A stretch of DNA of 64,000 nt from Patiriisocius_A hiemis (GTDB lineage Bacteria; Bacteroidota; Bacteroidia; Flavobacteriales; Flavobacteriaceae), in assembly GCF_031846325.1 (NCBI RefSeq), contig NZ_JAVRHZ010000005.1, forward strand, positions 124,001 to 188,000. Direction: 5' to 3'. The first letter of the stretch is position 1, and every line of letters starts with the position of its first letter. The position numbers and the translations under genes were made by a program. Positions 45,587-54,421 of the stretch are shown here, in pieces. The notes below the pieces were generated by a model. The model saw nothing but the letters and a program-made list of their open reading frames with translations. It was not told where the DNA came from and ran no database searches.

Positions 45587-46399
45587 ATGAAAAAATATAT
45601 TAAAGAAGCTGTAGATTTTTTAAAACAACGTGGTTTTGAAGCTCCAGAAGTTGGAGTAATTCTAGGAACGGGATTAGGGCAAATTATAGAAAAAGTGAGT
45701 ATAGAAGCCGAGATGAGCTATAACCATATTCCTAATTTTCCAACAGCTACCGTAGAGTTTCATAAAGGGAAATTAATTTACGGGACCCTTTCTGGCAAAA
45801 AAGTAATTTTAATGCAAGGACGTTTTCATTTGTACGAAGGATACTCTTTAGAAGATGTCACTTTTCCAGTTCGAGTGATGCATGCCTTAGGAATTAAAAA
45901 ACTATTGGTGAGTAATGCTTCTGGAGCAATTAATCTTGCTTTTAAAAAAGGACAGATTATGCTTATTGAAGATCATATTAATCTTCAAGGAGGATCACCT
46001 TTGGCTTTTAAGGGAGTTGAAAAAATGGGCGAGCGTTTTGTTGACATGAGTGCTCCTTATGATGTTGACATGAATCAAAAAATTGAAGAAATAGCACGTG
46101 AACAAAAAATAACACTTCATAAAGGTGTCTATGCAAGTGTGGTTGGCCCTCAATTAGAAACGAGAGCAGAATATAGATACCTAAAAATAATTGGTGCAGA
46201 TGCTGTTGGGATGAGTACCGTTCCAGAAGTTATTGTGGCTAATCATTTAGAGTTACCTGTTTCGGCATTATCAGTCTTAACAGACGAATGCGACCCAGAT
46301 AATCTAAAGCCAGTAGACATTCCAGAAATTATAGAAATGGCTAGTAAGGCAGAGCCATATATGATTACCATTTTTATTGAATTATTAAAAAATATATAA
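45587..46399 (+). CDS. Purine nucleoside phosphorylase with Asp at the base-recognition position
   Basis: This 270-residue trimeric PNP splits purine nucleosides with phosphate. Motifs: GVILGTGLGQ at 23-32, MQGRFHLYEGYS near 76, VSNASGAIN near 109 and VGPQLETRAEYRYLK near 186. MSTVPEVIVANH near 209 closely matches the human enzyme. The base-binding Asn (Asn243 in human PNP, in ITNK) aligns with Asp233 in VLTDE. An Asp there is known in the human enzyme to shift preference toward adenosine. In this operon it may release adenine from the dimethylarsinoyl-adenosine made by ArsS. It could instead be the general cellular PNP. Confidence 0.92.
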   Translation: MKKYIKEAVDFLKQRGFEAPEVGVILGTGLGQIIEKVSIEAEMSYNHIPNFPTATVEFHKGKLIYGTLSGKKVILMQGRFHLYEGYSLEDVTFPVRVMHALGIKKLLVSNASGAINLAFKKGQIMLIEDHINLQGGSPLAFKGVEKMGERFVDMSAPYDVDMNQKIEEIAREQKITLHKGVYASVVGPQLETRAEYRYLKIIGADAVGMSTVPEVIVANHLELPVSALSVLTDECDPDNLKPVDIPEIIEMASKAEPYMITIFIELLKNI

Positions 46400-47284
46400 T
46401 TGGAAAAATATCTAGACATATTTAAGAACTCCTATAGTGGGTATTGGAACTATTTAGTTTCTGAGGTGTCTAGTTTCCATTGGGAAAATTACTTTTATGG
46501 GCTTATTATAGTTTCGCTAGTTGTTTGGGGCTTAGAACTATTATTTCCTTGGAGAAAAAGTCAAAAAGTATTCAGAAAAGACTTTTGGTTAGACACATTT
46601 TACATGTTTTTCAATTTTTTTTTATTGAACCTCATTGTCTTAATCTTCCTATCAAATACAGCCGAACAACTATTTAATGATATGCTTGGTTTTACAGGTA
46701 TCAATCTTCAAGATTTTCAGCTTTTAGATTTAAATACACTACCCTTTGGTTTAGGGCTTATTGTGTTTTTTATAGTTTCGGACTTTGTGCAATGGAATAC
46801 ACATAGGTTACTGCATCGTATTCCTTTTTTATGGAACTTTCATAAAGTACACCACTCTGTAAAAGAAATGGGGTTTGCTGCCCATTTACGCTATCATTGG
46901 ATGGAACCCATTGTGTACAAGTCCATATTATACATACCACTAGCAATTATAGGTGGTTTTGAGGTGCAATCTGTTGCTATCGTGCACTTTTTTGCTCTCA
47001 CAGTTGGACATTTAAACCATGCAAATTTGGGTTGGGACTACGGAATTTTAAAGTATGTGTTTAACAATCCTAAAATGCATATTTGGCACCATGCAAAAAA
47101 CTTACCTTCACATGTAAAGTATGGGGTTAATTTTGGACTAACGTTAAGTGTGTGGGATTATATTTTTGGCTCTAATCACATTCCAAAAGATGGTCGTGAT
47201 ATAGAGTTAGGGTTTGCAGGAGACGAAGATTTCCCTAAAGATTTTGTAACACAAGAAATCTACCCCATAAAAACCAAAAAATAA
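46400..47284 (+). CDS. Sterol desaturase/fatty acid hydroxylase-family membrane oxygenase
   Basis: This 294-residue di-iron membrane enzyme has four hydrophobic segments and the three His clusters of the family: HRLLHR near 136, HKVHH near 149 and HIWHH near 228, with a further HxxH near 200. Substrates in the family are lipids, sterols or carotenoids. It starts with TTG at 46400 directly after the phosphorylase stop; no ATG fits the N-terminus. Its place between the phosphorylase and DUF547 genes suggests a lipid-linked step, for instance hydroxylation of an arsenolipid or its carrier. That is a hypothesis. Confidence 0.87.
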   Translation: MEKYLDIFKNSYSGYWNYLVSEVSSFHWENYFYGLIIVSLVVWGLELLFPWRKSQKVFRKDFWLDTFYMFFNFFLLNLIVLIFLSNTAEQLFNDMLGFTGINLQDFQLLDLNTLPFGLGLIVFFIVSDFVQWNTHRLLHRIPFLWNFHKVHHSVKEMGFAAHLRYHWMEPIVYKSILYIPLAIIGGFEVQSVAIVHFFALTVGHLNHANLGWDYGILKYVFNNPKMHIWHHAKNLPSHVKYGVNFGLTLSVWDYIFGSNHIPKDGRDIELGFAGDEDFPKDFVTQEIYPIKTKK

Positions 47285-47313
47285 TTTGCTGCGTACATAG
47301 AGAAACAACAACT

Positions 47314-48180
47314 ATGAAGTATACTTTACTAGCATACATAATTACCGTATTCTTTTTTTCCTGCGGAACAACAGAAAAAGTAATTTCTGAAACTACCCCT
47401 GTTGTTGTAACCAAAAATGAAGATGAAATTGAGGTCGAAGAAGAAATCGAAATTGATTATGAAGAAACCTATGAGACTAATGTAATAGAAAAAACCGATG
47501 ATGAAGAAGAAGAGGTAACTTCAGTTGTAATTAAGGAAGCCTTTAATCATTCTATATGGAATGCGCTTTTACAAAAGTATGTAACCAAAGAAGGGAATGT
47601 AAACTATGAAGGTTTTAGACAAGAAAGAGGAATCTTAAGAGAATACATTGCTTCACTTGGCGCACAAATACCTGCAGAATCTTGGACTAAAGAAGATAAA
47701 CTGGCCTATTGGATGAATGCCTATAATGCAATGACAGTAGATTTAATACTTAGAAATTTACCCTTACAAAGTATAAAAGACATTGATAAACCGTGGAACC
47801 AACGTCTTTGGAAATTGGGAAACAAGTGGTATAACTTAGATGAAATTGAGCATCAAATTCTTCGAAAAATGGACGAACCTAGAATTCATTTCGGTATTAA
47901 CTGTGCTTCATTCTCTTGTCCTCCCTTATTAAATGAAGCTTTTACCAGAGAGACTGTAAATAACCAATTAGAAGGGTTAGCTTTTACTTTCATCAATGAT
48001 AAAAAAAGAAACACCATTACTTCAAATACTATAGAAATTTCAAAACTATTTAATTGGTTTAGTAAAGATTTTAAGCAAAATGGAAGTGTAATTGATTATC
48101 TTAATCAATATTCAGAAATAAAGATTAATAGTAATGCTCGTAAGCGTTACAAAGACTATGATTGGTCATTAAACAATTAA
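47314..48180 (+). CDS. DUF547 lipoprotein with acidic linker
   Basis: This 288-residue protein has a lipobox at about Cys17 (VFFFSCGT), a very acidic linker (about residues 30-70, mostly Glu/Asp) and a DUF547 domain (about 78-288). The domain shows YWMNAYNAMTVDLIL and the conserved INCASFSCPPLLNEAF containing two Cys, with the ending KDYDWSLN. DUF547 domains may resemble papain-like or transglutaminase folds, but no activity is proven. Four bases separate it from a paralogue, and the family recurs near arsenosugar glycosyltransferases. Confidence 0.88.
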   Translation: MKYTLLAYIITVFFFSCGTTEKVISETTPVVVTKNEDEIEVEEEIEIDYEETYETNVIEKTDDEEEEVTSVVIKEAFNHSIWNALLQKYVTKEGNVNYEGFRQERGILREYIASLGAQIPAESWTKEDKLAYWMNAYNAMTVDLILRNLPLQSIKDIDKPWNQRLWKLGNKWYNLDEIEHQILRKMDEPRIHFGINCASFSCPPLLNEAFTRETVNNQLEGLAFTFINDKKRNTITSNTIEISKLFNWFSKDFKQNGSVIDYLNQYSEIKINSNARKRYKDYDWSLNN

Positions 48181-48183
48181 AAA

Positions 48184-48990
48184 ATGAAAAAAAACATAAT
48201 AAACAGTATTCTTCTACTAAGTTTAATTGTATTATTTGAAAGTTGTGCATTACTTACAGCAGCTGGATTGAGCAGTCAAGGACAGCCTGTAAAAGAGGTG
48301 ACTCCACCCTTAACCTCAACTACAGCAAATAGTGAAGTAAATGTTGACCATAGTGATTGGGATGCATTACTTAAAAAACATGTGGATGAAGCTGGGCTTG
48401 TAGATTACAACGGCTTTAAAAATGATAAAGCTGCTCTTAATGATTACCTTAACAAACTTTCACAGTTAACTCCAACAAAAAAATGGAGTGTGCAAGAGCT
48501 TTTAGCTTACTATATTAACCTCTATAACGCCTATACAGTAGATTTAATAATAGATAATTATCCTGTAAAAAGCATTAAAGATATAGATGGCCCCTGGACA
48601 AAAGCCATTGTTCCTATAGGCTCAAAAACTTTATCCCTTGGTGGGATTGAAAACGGAGTTCTAAGAAAGATGGATGAGCCTAGAATACATTTCGCCATTA
48701 ACTGTGCTTCAATTTCTTGTCCAAAGTTATTAAGGGAAGCCTTTACGGCAGCAAAAATTAACGAGCAATTAGACAAAGCAGCGAGAGAATTTATTAATAG
48801 TGATAAAAATGACATCTCTCAAAATAACCCAAAAGTATCCTCCATTTTTGATTGGTATAAAAAGGATTATACTGTAAATGGAAATCAAGATGTTATTGGC
48901 TACATAAATCAATACAGTGACACAAAAATTAATAAAACAGCAACTCTTAGTTTTAAAGAGTATAACTGGAATTTAAATGAGAAAGAATAA
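48184..48990 (+). CDS. DUF547 lipoprotein, second copy
   Basis: This 268-residue paralogue of the preceding gene has a lipobox at about Cys21 (LFESCALL), a short Ser/Thr-rich linker and a DUF547 domain (about 58-268). Conserved segments are YYINLYNAYTVDLII, INCASISCPKLLREAF and FKEYNWNLN. It lacks the acidic linker of copy one. The pair clearly derives from duplication and has kept the double-Cys motif. The substrate is unknown. A glycosyltransferase of the arsenosugar type starts 36 bases on. Confidence 0.87.
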   Translation: MKKNIINSILLLSLIVLFESCALLTAAGLSSQGQPVKEVTPPLTSTTANSEVNVDHSDWDALLKKHVDEAGLVDYNGFKNDKAALNDYLNKLSQLTPTKKWSVQELLAYYINLYNAYTVDLIIDNYPVKSIKDIDGPWTKAIVPIGSKTLSLGGIENGVLRKMDEPRIHFAINCASISCPKLLREAFTAAKINEQLDKAAREFINSDKNDISQNNPKVSSIFDWYKKDYTVNGNQDVIGYINQYSDTKINKTATLSFKEYNWNLNEKE

Positions 48991-49026
48991 AACTGTATAG
49001 TCTCAGTTTTCGTAAGTTTACCACAT

Positions 49027-49785
49027 ATGCTTAGTATCGTAATACCTGTATTAAATGAAGCTGAAAACATTGAAAAGCTTTTACTTCATTTAGTCCAAAA
49101 TTCTAACAAAAAGGATTCCCTTGAAATCATAATTTGTGATGGAGGGAGTACAGATGGTACGCAAAAAATAATAGAAAAAGTAGGTGCTGTTTTTTCTGAA
49201 GTCACTATCACATTATTACACACAACAAAAGGGCGCGCGAAACAAATGAATGCTGGAGCCGCCATTGCTAAAGGAGACATCCTGTATTTTTTACATGCAG
49301 ATAGTTTTCCACCTAAAAACTATAATGCTTTAATACGCCAAGAAGTTGAAAAGGGAAATCTTGCAGGCTGTTTTAAAATGAAATTTGACAGCAATCATTG
49401 GTGGTTACGCTTGGCCAGTTGGCTTACCAAGTTTTCATGGAGAGCCTGTCGTGGAGGAGATCAAAGCCAATTTATAACCAAAGCCTTATTTGAAGAAATA
49501 GGCGGTTACGACGAAAGCTATATTATTTACGAAGATAATATCCTAATCAATGAATTATTTGCTCGCAAACAATTTGTAGTGATACAAGAATGGATAGGTT
49601 CTTCGGCTCGTTTATATAGAGAAAAAGGTATCTGGAATTTACAATATCACTTTTGGACTATCTATGTAAAAAAATGGTTTGGCGCAGATGCAGATGAATT
49701 ATATGCCTACTACTGTAAACATATAAAATCTTCAAAAAAGAAAAAATCTTCAGTCTCTAAAGAAGTAGACAAGGTTTATTCCTGA
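49027..49785 (+). CDS. TIGR04283-type arsenosugar-linked glycosyltransferase (GT2)
   Basis: This 252-residue GT2 enzyme starts directly with the catalytic fold (MLSIVIPVLNEAENI). Motifs: CDGGSTDGTQ near 38, KGRAKQMNAGAA near 70, FLHADSFPP near 91 (the metal-binding HAD) and the acceptor-loop CRGGDQSQFI near 140 with GGYDES. This set is the signature of the arsS-associated TIGR04283 family. Together with the two DUF2064 proteins it is likely to assemble the sugar part of the organoarsenical, though donor and acceptor are not known. Confidence 0.9.
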   Translation: MLSIVIPVLNEAENIEKLLLHLVQNSNKKDSLEIIICDGGSTDGTQKIIEKVGAVFSEVTITLLHTTKGRAKQMNAGAAIAKGDILYFLHADSFPPKNYNALIRQEVEKGNLAGCFKMKFDSNHWWLRLASWLTKFSWRACRGGDQSQFITKALFEEIGGYDESYIIYEDNILINELFARKQFVVIQEWIGSSARLYREKGIWNLQYHFWTIYVKKWFGADADELYAYYCKHIKSSKKKKSSVSKEVDKVYS

Positions 49786-49852
49786 CAAAATTTTAAGATT
49801 TTTTAAACAGTATCTTTTTTTATTTGATTGTAGCTTGTGAAAAAAATTAACC

Positions 49853-50290
49853 ATGAAAACAATTTTTGAAGCAATTAGAGAAGACCATGATATTCAAAGA
49901 AATCTATGTGAGAAATTATTAAAAACGTCTGGTGACTCCCAAGAACGCAAGGAATTATGGGACAAACTTAAAATTGAATTAAAAGGACATGAAGTTGCTG
50001 AGGAACGTCATTTTTACAAACCTCTCATTGATAATGATATGATGATTAAACACGCTAGACATGGAATTGCGGAGCATCACGAAATAGATGAGCTTATTGA
50101 AAAAATTGATGATACCGAAATGGATAGTTCTGCTTGGCTAACATTTGCTAAACAATTGAGCGATAAAGTTCACCACCACTTAGAAGACGAAGAACACAGT
50201 TTTTTTCAATTAGCTGGAAAAGTATTTTCAGAAGAACAAAAAACATCGCTTTCAAGTAAATATCAAAAGGCCATGGAAGCTGAGAGGTAA
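49853..50290 (+). CDS. Hemerythrin-like domain protein
   Basis: This 145-residue cytoplasmic four-helix protein has the hemerythrin HHE-type iron ligands: H13 in REDHDIQ, HEVAEERHF near residue 51, HGIAEHHEIDE near 76 and HHHLEDEEHSF near 120. Such proteins sense or buffer O2, NO or iron. It is the last gene on the plus strand of this region, 67 bases after the glycosyltransferase, and may or may not belong to the operon. Its stop is one base from the stop of the converging barrel gene, leaving no room for a terminator. Confidence 0.88.
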   Translation: MKTIFEAIREDHDIQRNLCEKLLKTSGDSQERKELWDKLKIELKGHEVAEERHFYKPLIDNDMMIKHARHGIAEHHEIDELIEKIDDTEMDSSAWLTFAKQLSDKVHHHLEDEEHSFFQLAGKVFSEEQKTSLSSKYQKAMEAER

Positions 50291-50291
50291 A

Positions 50292-51560
50292 CTAGAAATA
50301 CTGCCCAATACCAAAAACAAACCCATTTGTAGCATCTTTAGTAATCCCGTATCCATAATCTATTCTAAATACGGTATTAAAAATACGTTTATGAATAAAC
50401 CTAAGACCTACTCCTGGGTAAATACGTAGGTTTTGGTTATCTCCAAAATCTCCAAAGTCTCCTCCAGGATTTCGCCAAGAACCTCCATCCACAAACACAT
50501 TACTTTGTAAGACAAACCAGTCTTTCTCAAACAATGTATGCCTATATTCTGTGTTTAATACAATAGCGGCTGTCCCTCTATCTATAGTATTTCCTACCCC
50601 TCTAATGTTTAAGTTATTATCTACTGCAAAAGGCGCAAATGGAGAATCGTTATTACTCGCAACTCCAAGACGAAGCCTATTTGCCCAATTCCCTCTTTCT
50701 CCTACTCTTTTGTAATAAATAAAGTCATTAAACCCAATTAAAAATTCGGGTAGAGCGTCACTTCTTGTGGTTACATACTGGAAGTTGAACAAACTCTTAA
50801 AACCTTCAAAATATTGATAGTACGTATCTACAGCATTAAACTCATACAAGACTTTATAAAGCAGCTTTTTTACTTTTAAATCTTGTGGCACTTCAGGGTT
50901 GGTAGCTCCTTCTATATAGTTGTAGGTTTCAGTAAAATAATTAACCCCAGCGGCAACTTTATGTTTCAAACTAAACTCATACAATCCTAAAACTTCATAA
51001 GAAGTATTATTGTATTTATAATCTGCCACGCCTTCATCTAAAAAAACAGGCTCCTGAGTAGTAAGGTTTTGATAGTTAAAAGCAATCCCTATTTTATTAC
51101 TAAAAAGATAAGGCGCTCTAAAATTAATGGCATAACTATTAAAAATGTCTCGCTGAAAAAATCCGCCAAAAATTAAGCCCCTACCAAGACCATTAAACTC
51201 GTATAAACCTAACCTAAAAGCAAATTCATCATCGTTTGTAGTATATACATTTGCAGAAGGAATAATTGTAAAGTTTTCTTCAAAACCATAGACTACTTTA
51301 TAGGTGCCGTCATCTTTTTTATGTACTTGGTAATAGGCGTGTGAAGAGGCTGGAAGCCTTTTAAGCCGAATGATATCTGCTTCTAATTTTGTAGTATCTA
51401 AAACATGCCCTTCTTTGACTCTGGCGAGTTTTTTTATAAAGCTAGTCTTTGTTTTTTTGTTATCCTGTATTACAATTTCCGAAATAGTTTGCGAAGCAAT
51501 ATTCCCCGCCAATAGCAGAAAAAAGATGGTTATAATGTACTTTATTGACTTGATAAAAAT
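50292..51560 (-). CDS. Omp85/BamA-like outer-membrane barrel protein, probable ATT start
   Basis: This barrel protein of about 422 residues has one POTRA-like region (about 25-85: ISEIVIQDNKKTKTSFI...) and a Bac-surface-Ag C-terminal barrel ending FVFGIGQYF. A TTG at 51512 gives a protein lacking a signal peptide. The open frame continues upstream for 16 codons that encode a perfect one (FIKSIKYIITIFFLLLAGNI). The only reasonable initiator for it is ATT at 51558-51560, overlapping the preceding gene's end by 19 bases. I therefore give that start, with lower certainty. An indel or a recoded start is the alternative. Confidence 0.72.
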   Translation of the reverse strand: MFIKSIKYIITIFFLLLAGNIASQTISEIVIQDNKKTKTSFIKKLARVKEGHVLDTTKLEADIIRLKRLPASSHAYYQVHKKDDGTYKVVYGFEENFTIIPSANVYTTNDDEFAFRLGLYEFNGLGRGLIFGGFFQRDIFNSYAINFRAPYLFSNKIGIAFNYQNLTTQEPVFLDEGVADYKYNNTSYEVLGLYEFSLKHKVAAGVNYFTETYNYIEGATNPEVPQDLKVKKLLYKVLYEFNAVDTYYQYFEGFKSLFNFQYVTTRSDALPEFLIGFNDFIYYKRVGERGNWANRLRLGVASNNDSPFAPFAVDNNLNIRGVGNTIDRGTAAIVLNTEYRHTLFEKDWFVLQSNVFVDGGSWRNPGGDFGDFGDNQNLRIYPGVGLRFIHKRIFNTVFRIDYGYGITKDATNGFVFGIGQYF

Positions 51561-52552
51561 TGCTTTTTAATAACTTCCTCTACCGGTTTGTTTTGAGGTG
51601 TAAACATTGGATTGTCGTTTCCTCCTACTCTTTCGTGAGCGATAAACCATTTCCAAATAAAGCCTCCTTTAAACCAATCTTCTTTGTAGAGTTCATTAAA
51701 CAAGGCTTGCGTTAAATTTTTCTGAGCTTCAAGGTTTACATCTCGCATTGTGTGGTCACTCACCCATGGTTCTTTCCCAGAAAAATCTACACTTCGGTAT
51801 CCATACTCGGTAAATACAATAGGTTTGTCTACTTTTTGGGACACACCTTTCAATTCAGCCTTCCATTTTTTCCAGCCTTGCTGAGATTCTTCTAAAGTGG
51901 GGGTTTTATTTTCAGAGATTGGAAAATAAGCGTCTACTCCTATGTAGTCTAATTGCTCCCAAAAAGGCACTCTTTTATATTCATCCCAGTTAGCTGCATA
52001 TGTAAGTTTTCCTTTATATACTTTTTTAATTTCAGTAATTAAGTTTTTCCAATACGTTGGTCTGTTTACTATAAACTGTTCTAGTTCTGTTCCTATACAA
52101 AACATAGCAACATCAGCTTCAGCAGCAAGTGAAGCATACTCTAAAATAAAACTGGAATACGATTTTTGTAATGCTTGCCAGTCTTCTTCAGTATTCATTT
52201 TTAGATATCCCGTAAATTCTCCTCTTCTAATCCAAATTTGCGGTTTAACCATTACTTCTATATTATTTTTATGAAGTAACTCTATGTATTGCTTAGCTCC
52301 AGCCCTCGTCTCTCCAAACCATTGCCTATCTGTATTATGAATTATTTCTGGAGTCTCTAAATCTCTTATAAATCCAAAAGGCATGACAGCAGCATAATTG
52401 GCATTTATGTTTAAAACAGGGTCTATGTTTTTTTGGGTTGCTTCTTCTCGCGAAGCAACAAAACTAATTCCATTTATTTTTTTGTTTTGCCCCTCACAAC
52501 TTTGTAGTAAAAAAAAGAGAAAAAGAAATCTAACAACTATTTTAAAACGCAT
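51542..52552 (-). CDS. Glycoside hydrolase, GH113-like lipoprotein
   Basis: This 336-residue secreted lipoprotein has a lipobox at about Cys19 (LLQSCEG) and a TIM-barrel glycosidase resembling GH113 beta-mannanases. The acid/base Glu is in MFCIGTELEQF near residue 153, and the nucleophile Glu in IVFTEYGYRSVDF near 249. YIGVDAYFP and WKWF segments line the active site. It probably trims mannan-like polysaccharide at the cell surface. It overlaps the barrel gene downstream, so the two are translated together. Confidence 0.87.
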   Translation of the reverse strand: MRFKIVVRFLFLFFLLQSCEGQNKKINGISFVASREEATQKNIDPVLNINANYAAVMPFGFIRDLETPEIIHNTDRQWFGETRAGAKQYIELLHKNNIEVMVKPQIWIRRGEFTGYLKMNTEEDWQALQKSYSSFILEYASLAAEADVAMFCIGTELEQFIVNRPTYWKNLITEIKKVYKGKLTYAANWDEYKRVPFWEQLDYIGVDAYFPISENKTPTLEESQQGWKKWKAELKGVSQKVDKPIVFTEYGYRSVDFSGKEPWVSDHTMRDVNLEAQKNLTQALFNELYKEDWFKGGFIWKWFIAHERVGGNDNPMFTPQNKPVEEVIKKQFLSSQ

Positions 52553-52604
52553 AGCACTATTTTTTTTGAAACTCTAAAATACTACTATTATGCAATTTAA
52601 ATTG

Positions 52605-53525
52605 TTAAAATACCAGCCTAACGCCTAGATTAAAGGTCTCACCAAGCCCTGTATTATTTCCTCTTACAAAATTGGTGTATAAAGCCTCAACATTAACCTC
52701 ATCTGTCAACTGATATTTTAGTCCACCTCCCATTGCAGTAAAATCTTGTTCAAAGTCATTACCTAAATCAATACGCTGGCTGTGCTGCGCTAAGGCTAAA
52801 ACCGTAAATTTTGAAGAAGGAAAATAACTAAAGAAAACTCCAGGTGTAAGATTTATACTATTGTTTGCAAAACTATCATCTGCATCACCAAAGTTTAACT
52901 CAGAATTTAGTTCTGTAAATAACTGAAATTTGTCCCCAGGAAAAGTGTAATCATAAAAAAATCTGTTTTGCCATATAAATCCATTTTGGTCTAAAAAAAC
53001 TCCATTAGTAAGTTGGTTGCCTTGCTCATCAAATATGAAATCTTCAACTTCATTATCAACCAATGGAATAAAGAATGAAGACTGAATTGAAAAATTATTT
53101 ACTGAAGCAAAAGGAACAAATTTTACGCTTGGCGCAATAGAAGTAAACCCACTTCGTGCAGTACCAAACTCTCCGTCAAAACTAAAAACATCTAATGCAC
53201 TTCTATCTGCAACTACGTTGCTTCTAAACTCCAATATTAGACCTAAATTAACTCTTCTATTTTCACTAACTCCTGTATAACCTTCTATAGTAGAAGTAAA
53301 AAAAGTTTCTCTTGGTTCAGTTCCTTCAGTAAAGGTACTTTCGGTTTGTGTGTATAGATTATTAAACCATTTAATATCAAACTGCCCTTTTCCAATTAGT
53401 TTTGAAGGGGTTAAGGTTTGTATTACCGAACCCGCGGGTTCGTCTTGATTGGCATCTTGTGCACAAATTGTAGTAGAAATTAAACATAGTAATCCTATTA
53501 CAACTGTAAATTTTAAATTTTTCAT
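52605..53525 (-). CDS. Predicted outer-membrane beta-barrel protein
   Basis: This protein of about 306 residues starts at the ATG at 53525 (MKNLKFTVVIGLL), which gives a clear signal peptide (TICAQ). The upstream in-frame ATG at 53552 adds only a charged leader. It is rich in beta strands with periodic aromatic residues and ends in FNLGVRLVF, typical of barrels. I do not recognise a specific family; it resembles generic 'transporter' barrels in Flavobacteriia. It lies 53 bases upstream of the GH113-like gene on the same strand. Confidence 0.78.
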   Translation of the reverse strand: MKNLKFTVVIGLLCLISTTICAQDANQDEPAGSVIQTLTPSKLIGKGQFDIKWFNNLYTQTESTFTEGTEPRETFFTSTIEGYTGVSENRRVNLGLILEFRSNVVADRSALDVFSFDGEFGTARSGFTSIAPSVKFVPFASVNNFSIQSSFFIPLVDNEVEDFIFDEQGNQLTNGVFLDQNGFIWQNRFFYDYTFPGDKFQLFTELNSELNFGDADDSFANNSINLTPGVFFSYFPSSKFTVLALAQHSQRIDLGNDFEQDFTAMGGGLKYQLTDEVNVEALYTNFVRGNNTGLGETFNLGVRLVF

Positions 53526-53704
53526 TGTTGTTTTTTTTGGTTTGTGCTTCACCCACCAGCTTAGTAATTGGGCGTAACAACTAAGCTGGCAAAAGGGAAA
53601 TCTTGATTAAAATTTACTCGAAAATAGAGTGTTAAATAGTTTGAGGTTTGCCAATAAGTAAAGGGTAGTTTCCAACTTAAATTTAATAGGCTAGCCTCGA
53701 ATTT

Positions 53705-54421
53705 TTATTTAGAGTTTAGGCGCCAGTCGTAAGTATAGTATGTGACTTTAGCATCTGGGGATACTTTTTCATTTCTAAATTTATTTAGAAAATCTACTTC
53801 GTTTTGTCCTTTTTTTACAAAGTCTTCTTTGTACCATTTAAAAATTTCAGAAAGAGCTACTTTTCCGTTACTAATTTTTACAAATTCGTTATTAGTAAGG
53901 GCTTTTTTGGTTTGCGCTTCTAGCTGCTTATTAAGTGTTTCTGGTCTATAAGCCTTTGCAATTAGAGGTGGGCACCCCTTAGCCCCACAAACCAATACAA
54001 AATGAAAACGAGCATCATCAAACTTAGCTCTTAGCTTCTTGTTTTCAATATCATTTAAAGTAATTGTAGTCCCTCCAAGGTTATAAGTAGTCTTGTCAAA
54101 AAACCCTTTTTTATCCAGCGGAGATTTTATAGGATAGTTATCTATTATTCCTTTTATAACTGAAAGGTTGTATGCATTTATCCAAAAAGCTTGGTACGTT
54201 GCTGCATTTGAAGTTGATACTTTACTATTTTTTGCAAGGTCTAAAACTGAAGCTAATTCGGCTTCATTTTTAAACAGAGAAGCATAATCAACTTTTCCGT
54301 TGCTAACATATTTACTGAAGATGGCATCGGCTTCATCAAAAAATTGAGCTAAATTTTGAGCACTAGAATTAGTTACTGAAAATGTAATAATTGAGATTAG
54401 AAGTAAAAATGTTTTTTTCAT
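53705..54421 (-). CDS. DUF547 secreted protein, third copy
   Basis: This 238-residue protein has a signal peptide (about 1-21, NSSAQ) and the DUF547 domain over almost the whole chain. Features are FWINAYNLSVIKGII, the variant cysteine motif VCGAKGCPPLIAKAY and the ending YTYDWRLN. Unlike the two copies at 47-49 kb it is not a lipoprotein, and it keeps only the core pattern C-x4-C-P-P-L. It is divergent from the redox pair on the other side of a 210-base gap. Function unknown; presumably periplasmic. Confidence 0.87.
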   Translation of the reverse strand: MKKTFLLLISIITFSVTNSSAQNLAQFFDEADAIFSKYVSNGKVDYASLFKNEAELASVLDLAKNSKVSTSNAATYQAFWINAYNLSVIKGIIDNYPIKSPLDKKGFFDKTTYNLGGTTITLNDIENKKLRAKFDDARFHFVLVCGAKGCPPLIAKAYRPETLNKQLEAQTKKALTNNEFVKISNGKVALSEIFKWYKEDFVKKGQNEVDFLNKFRNEKVSPDAKVTYYTYDWRLNSK

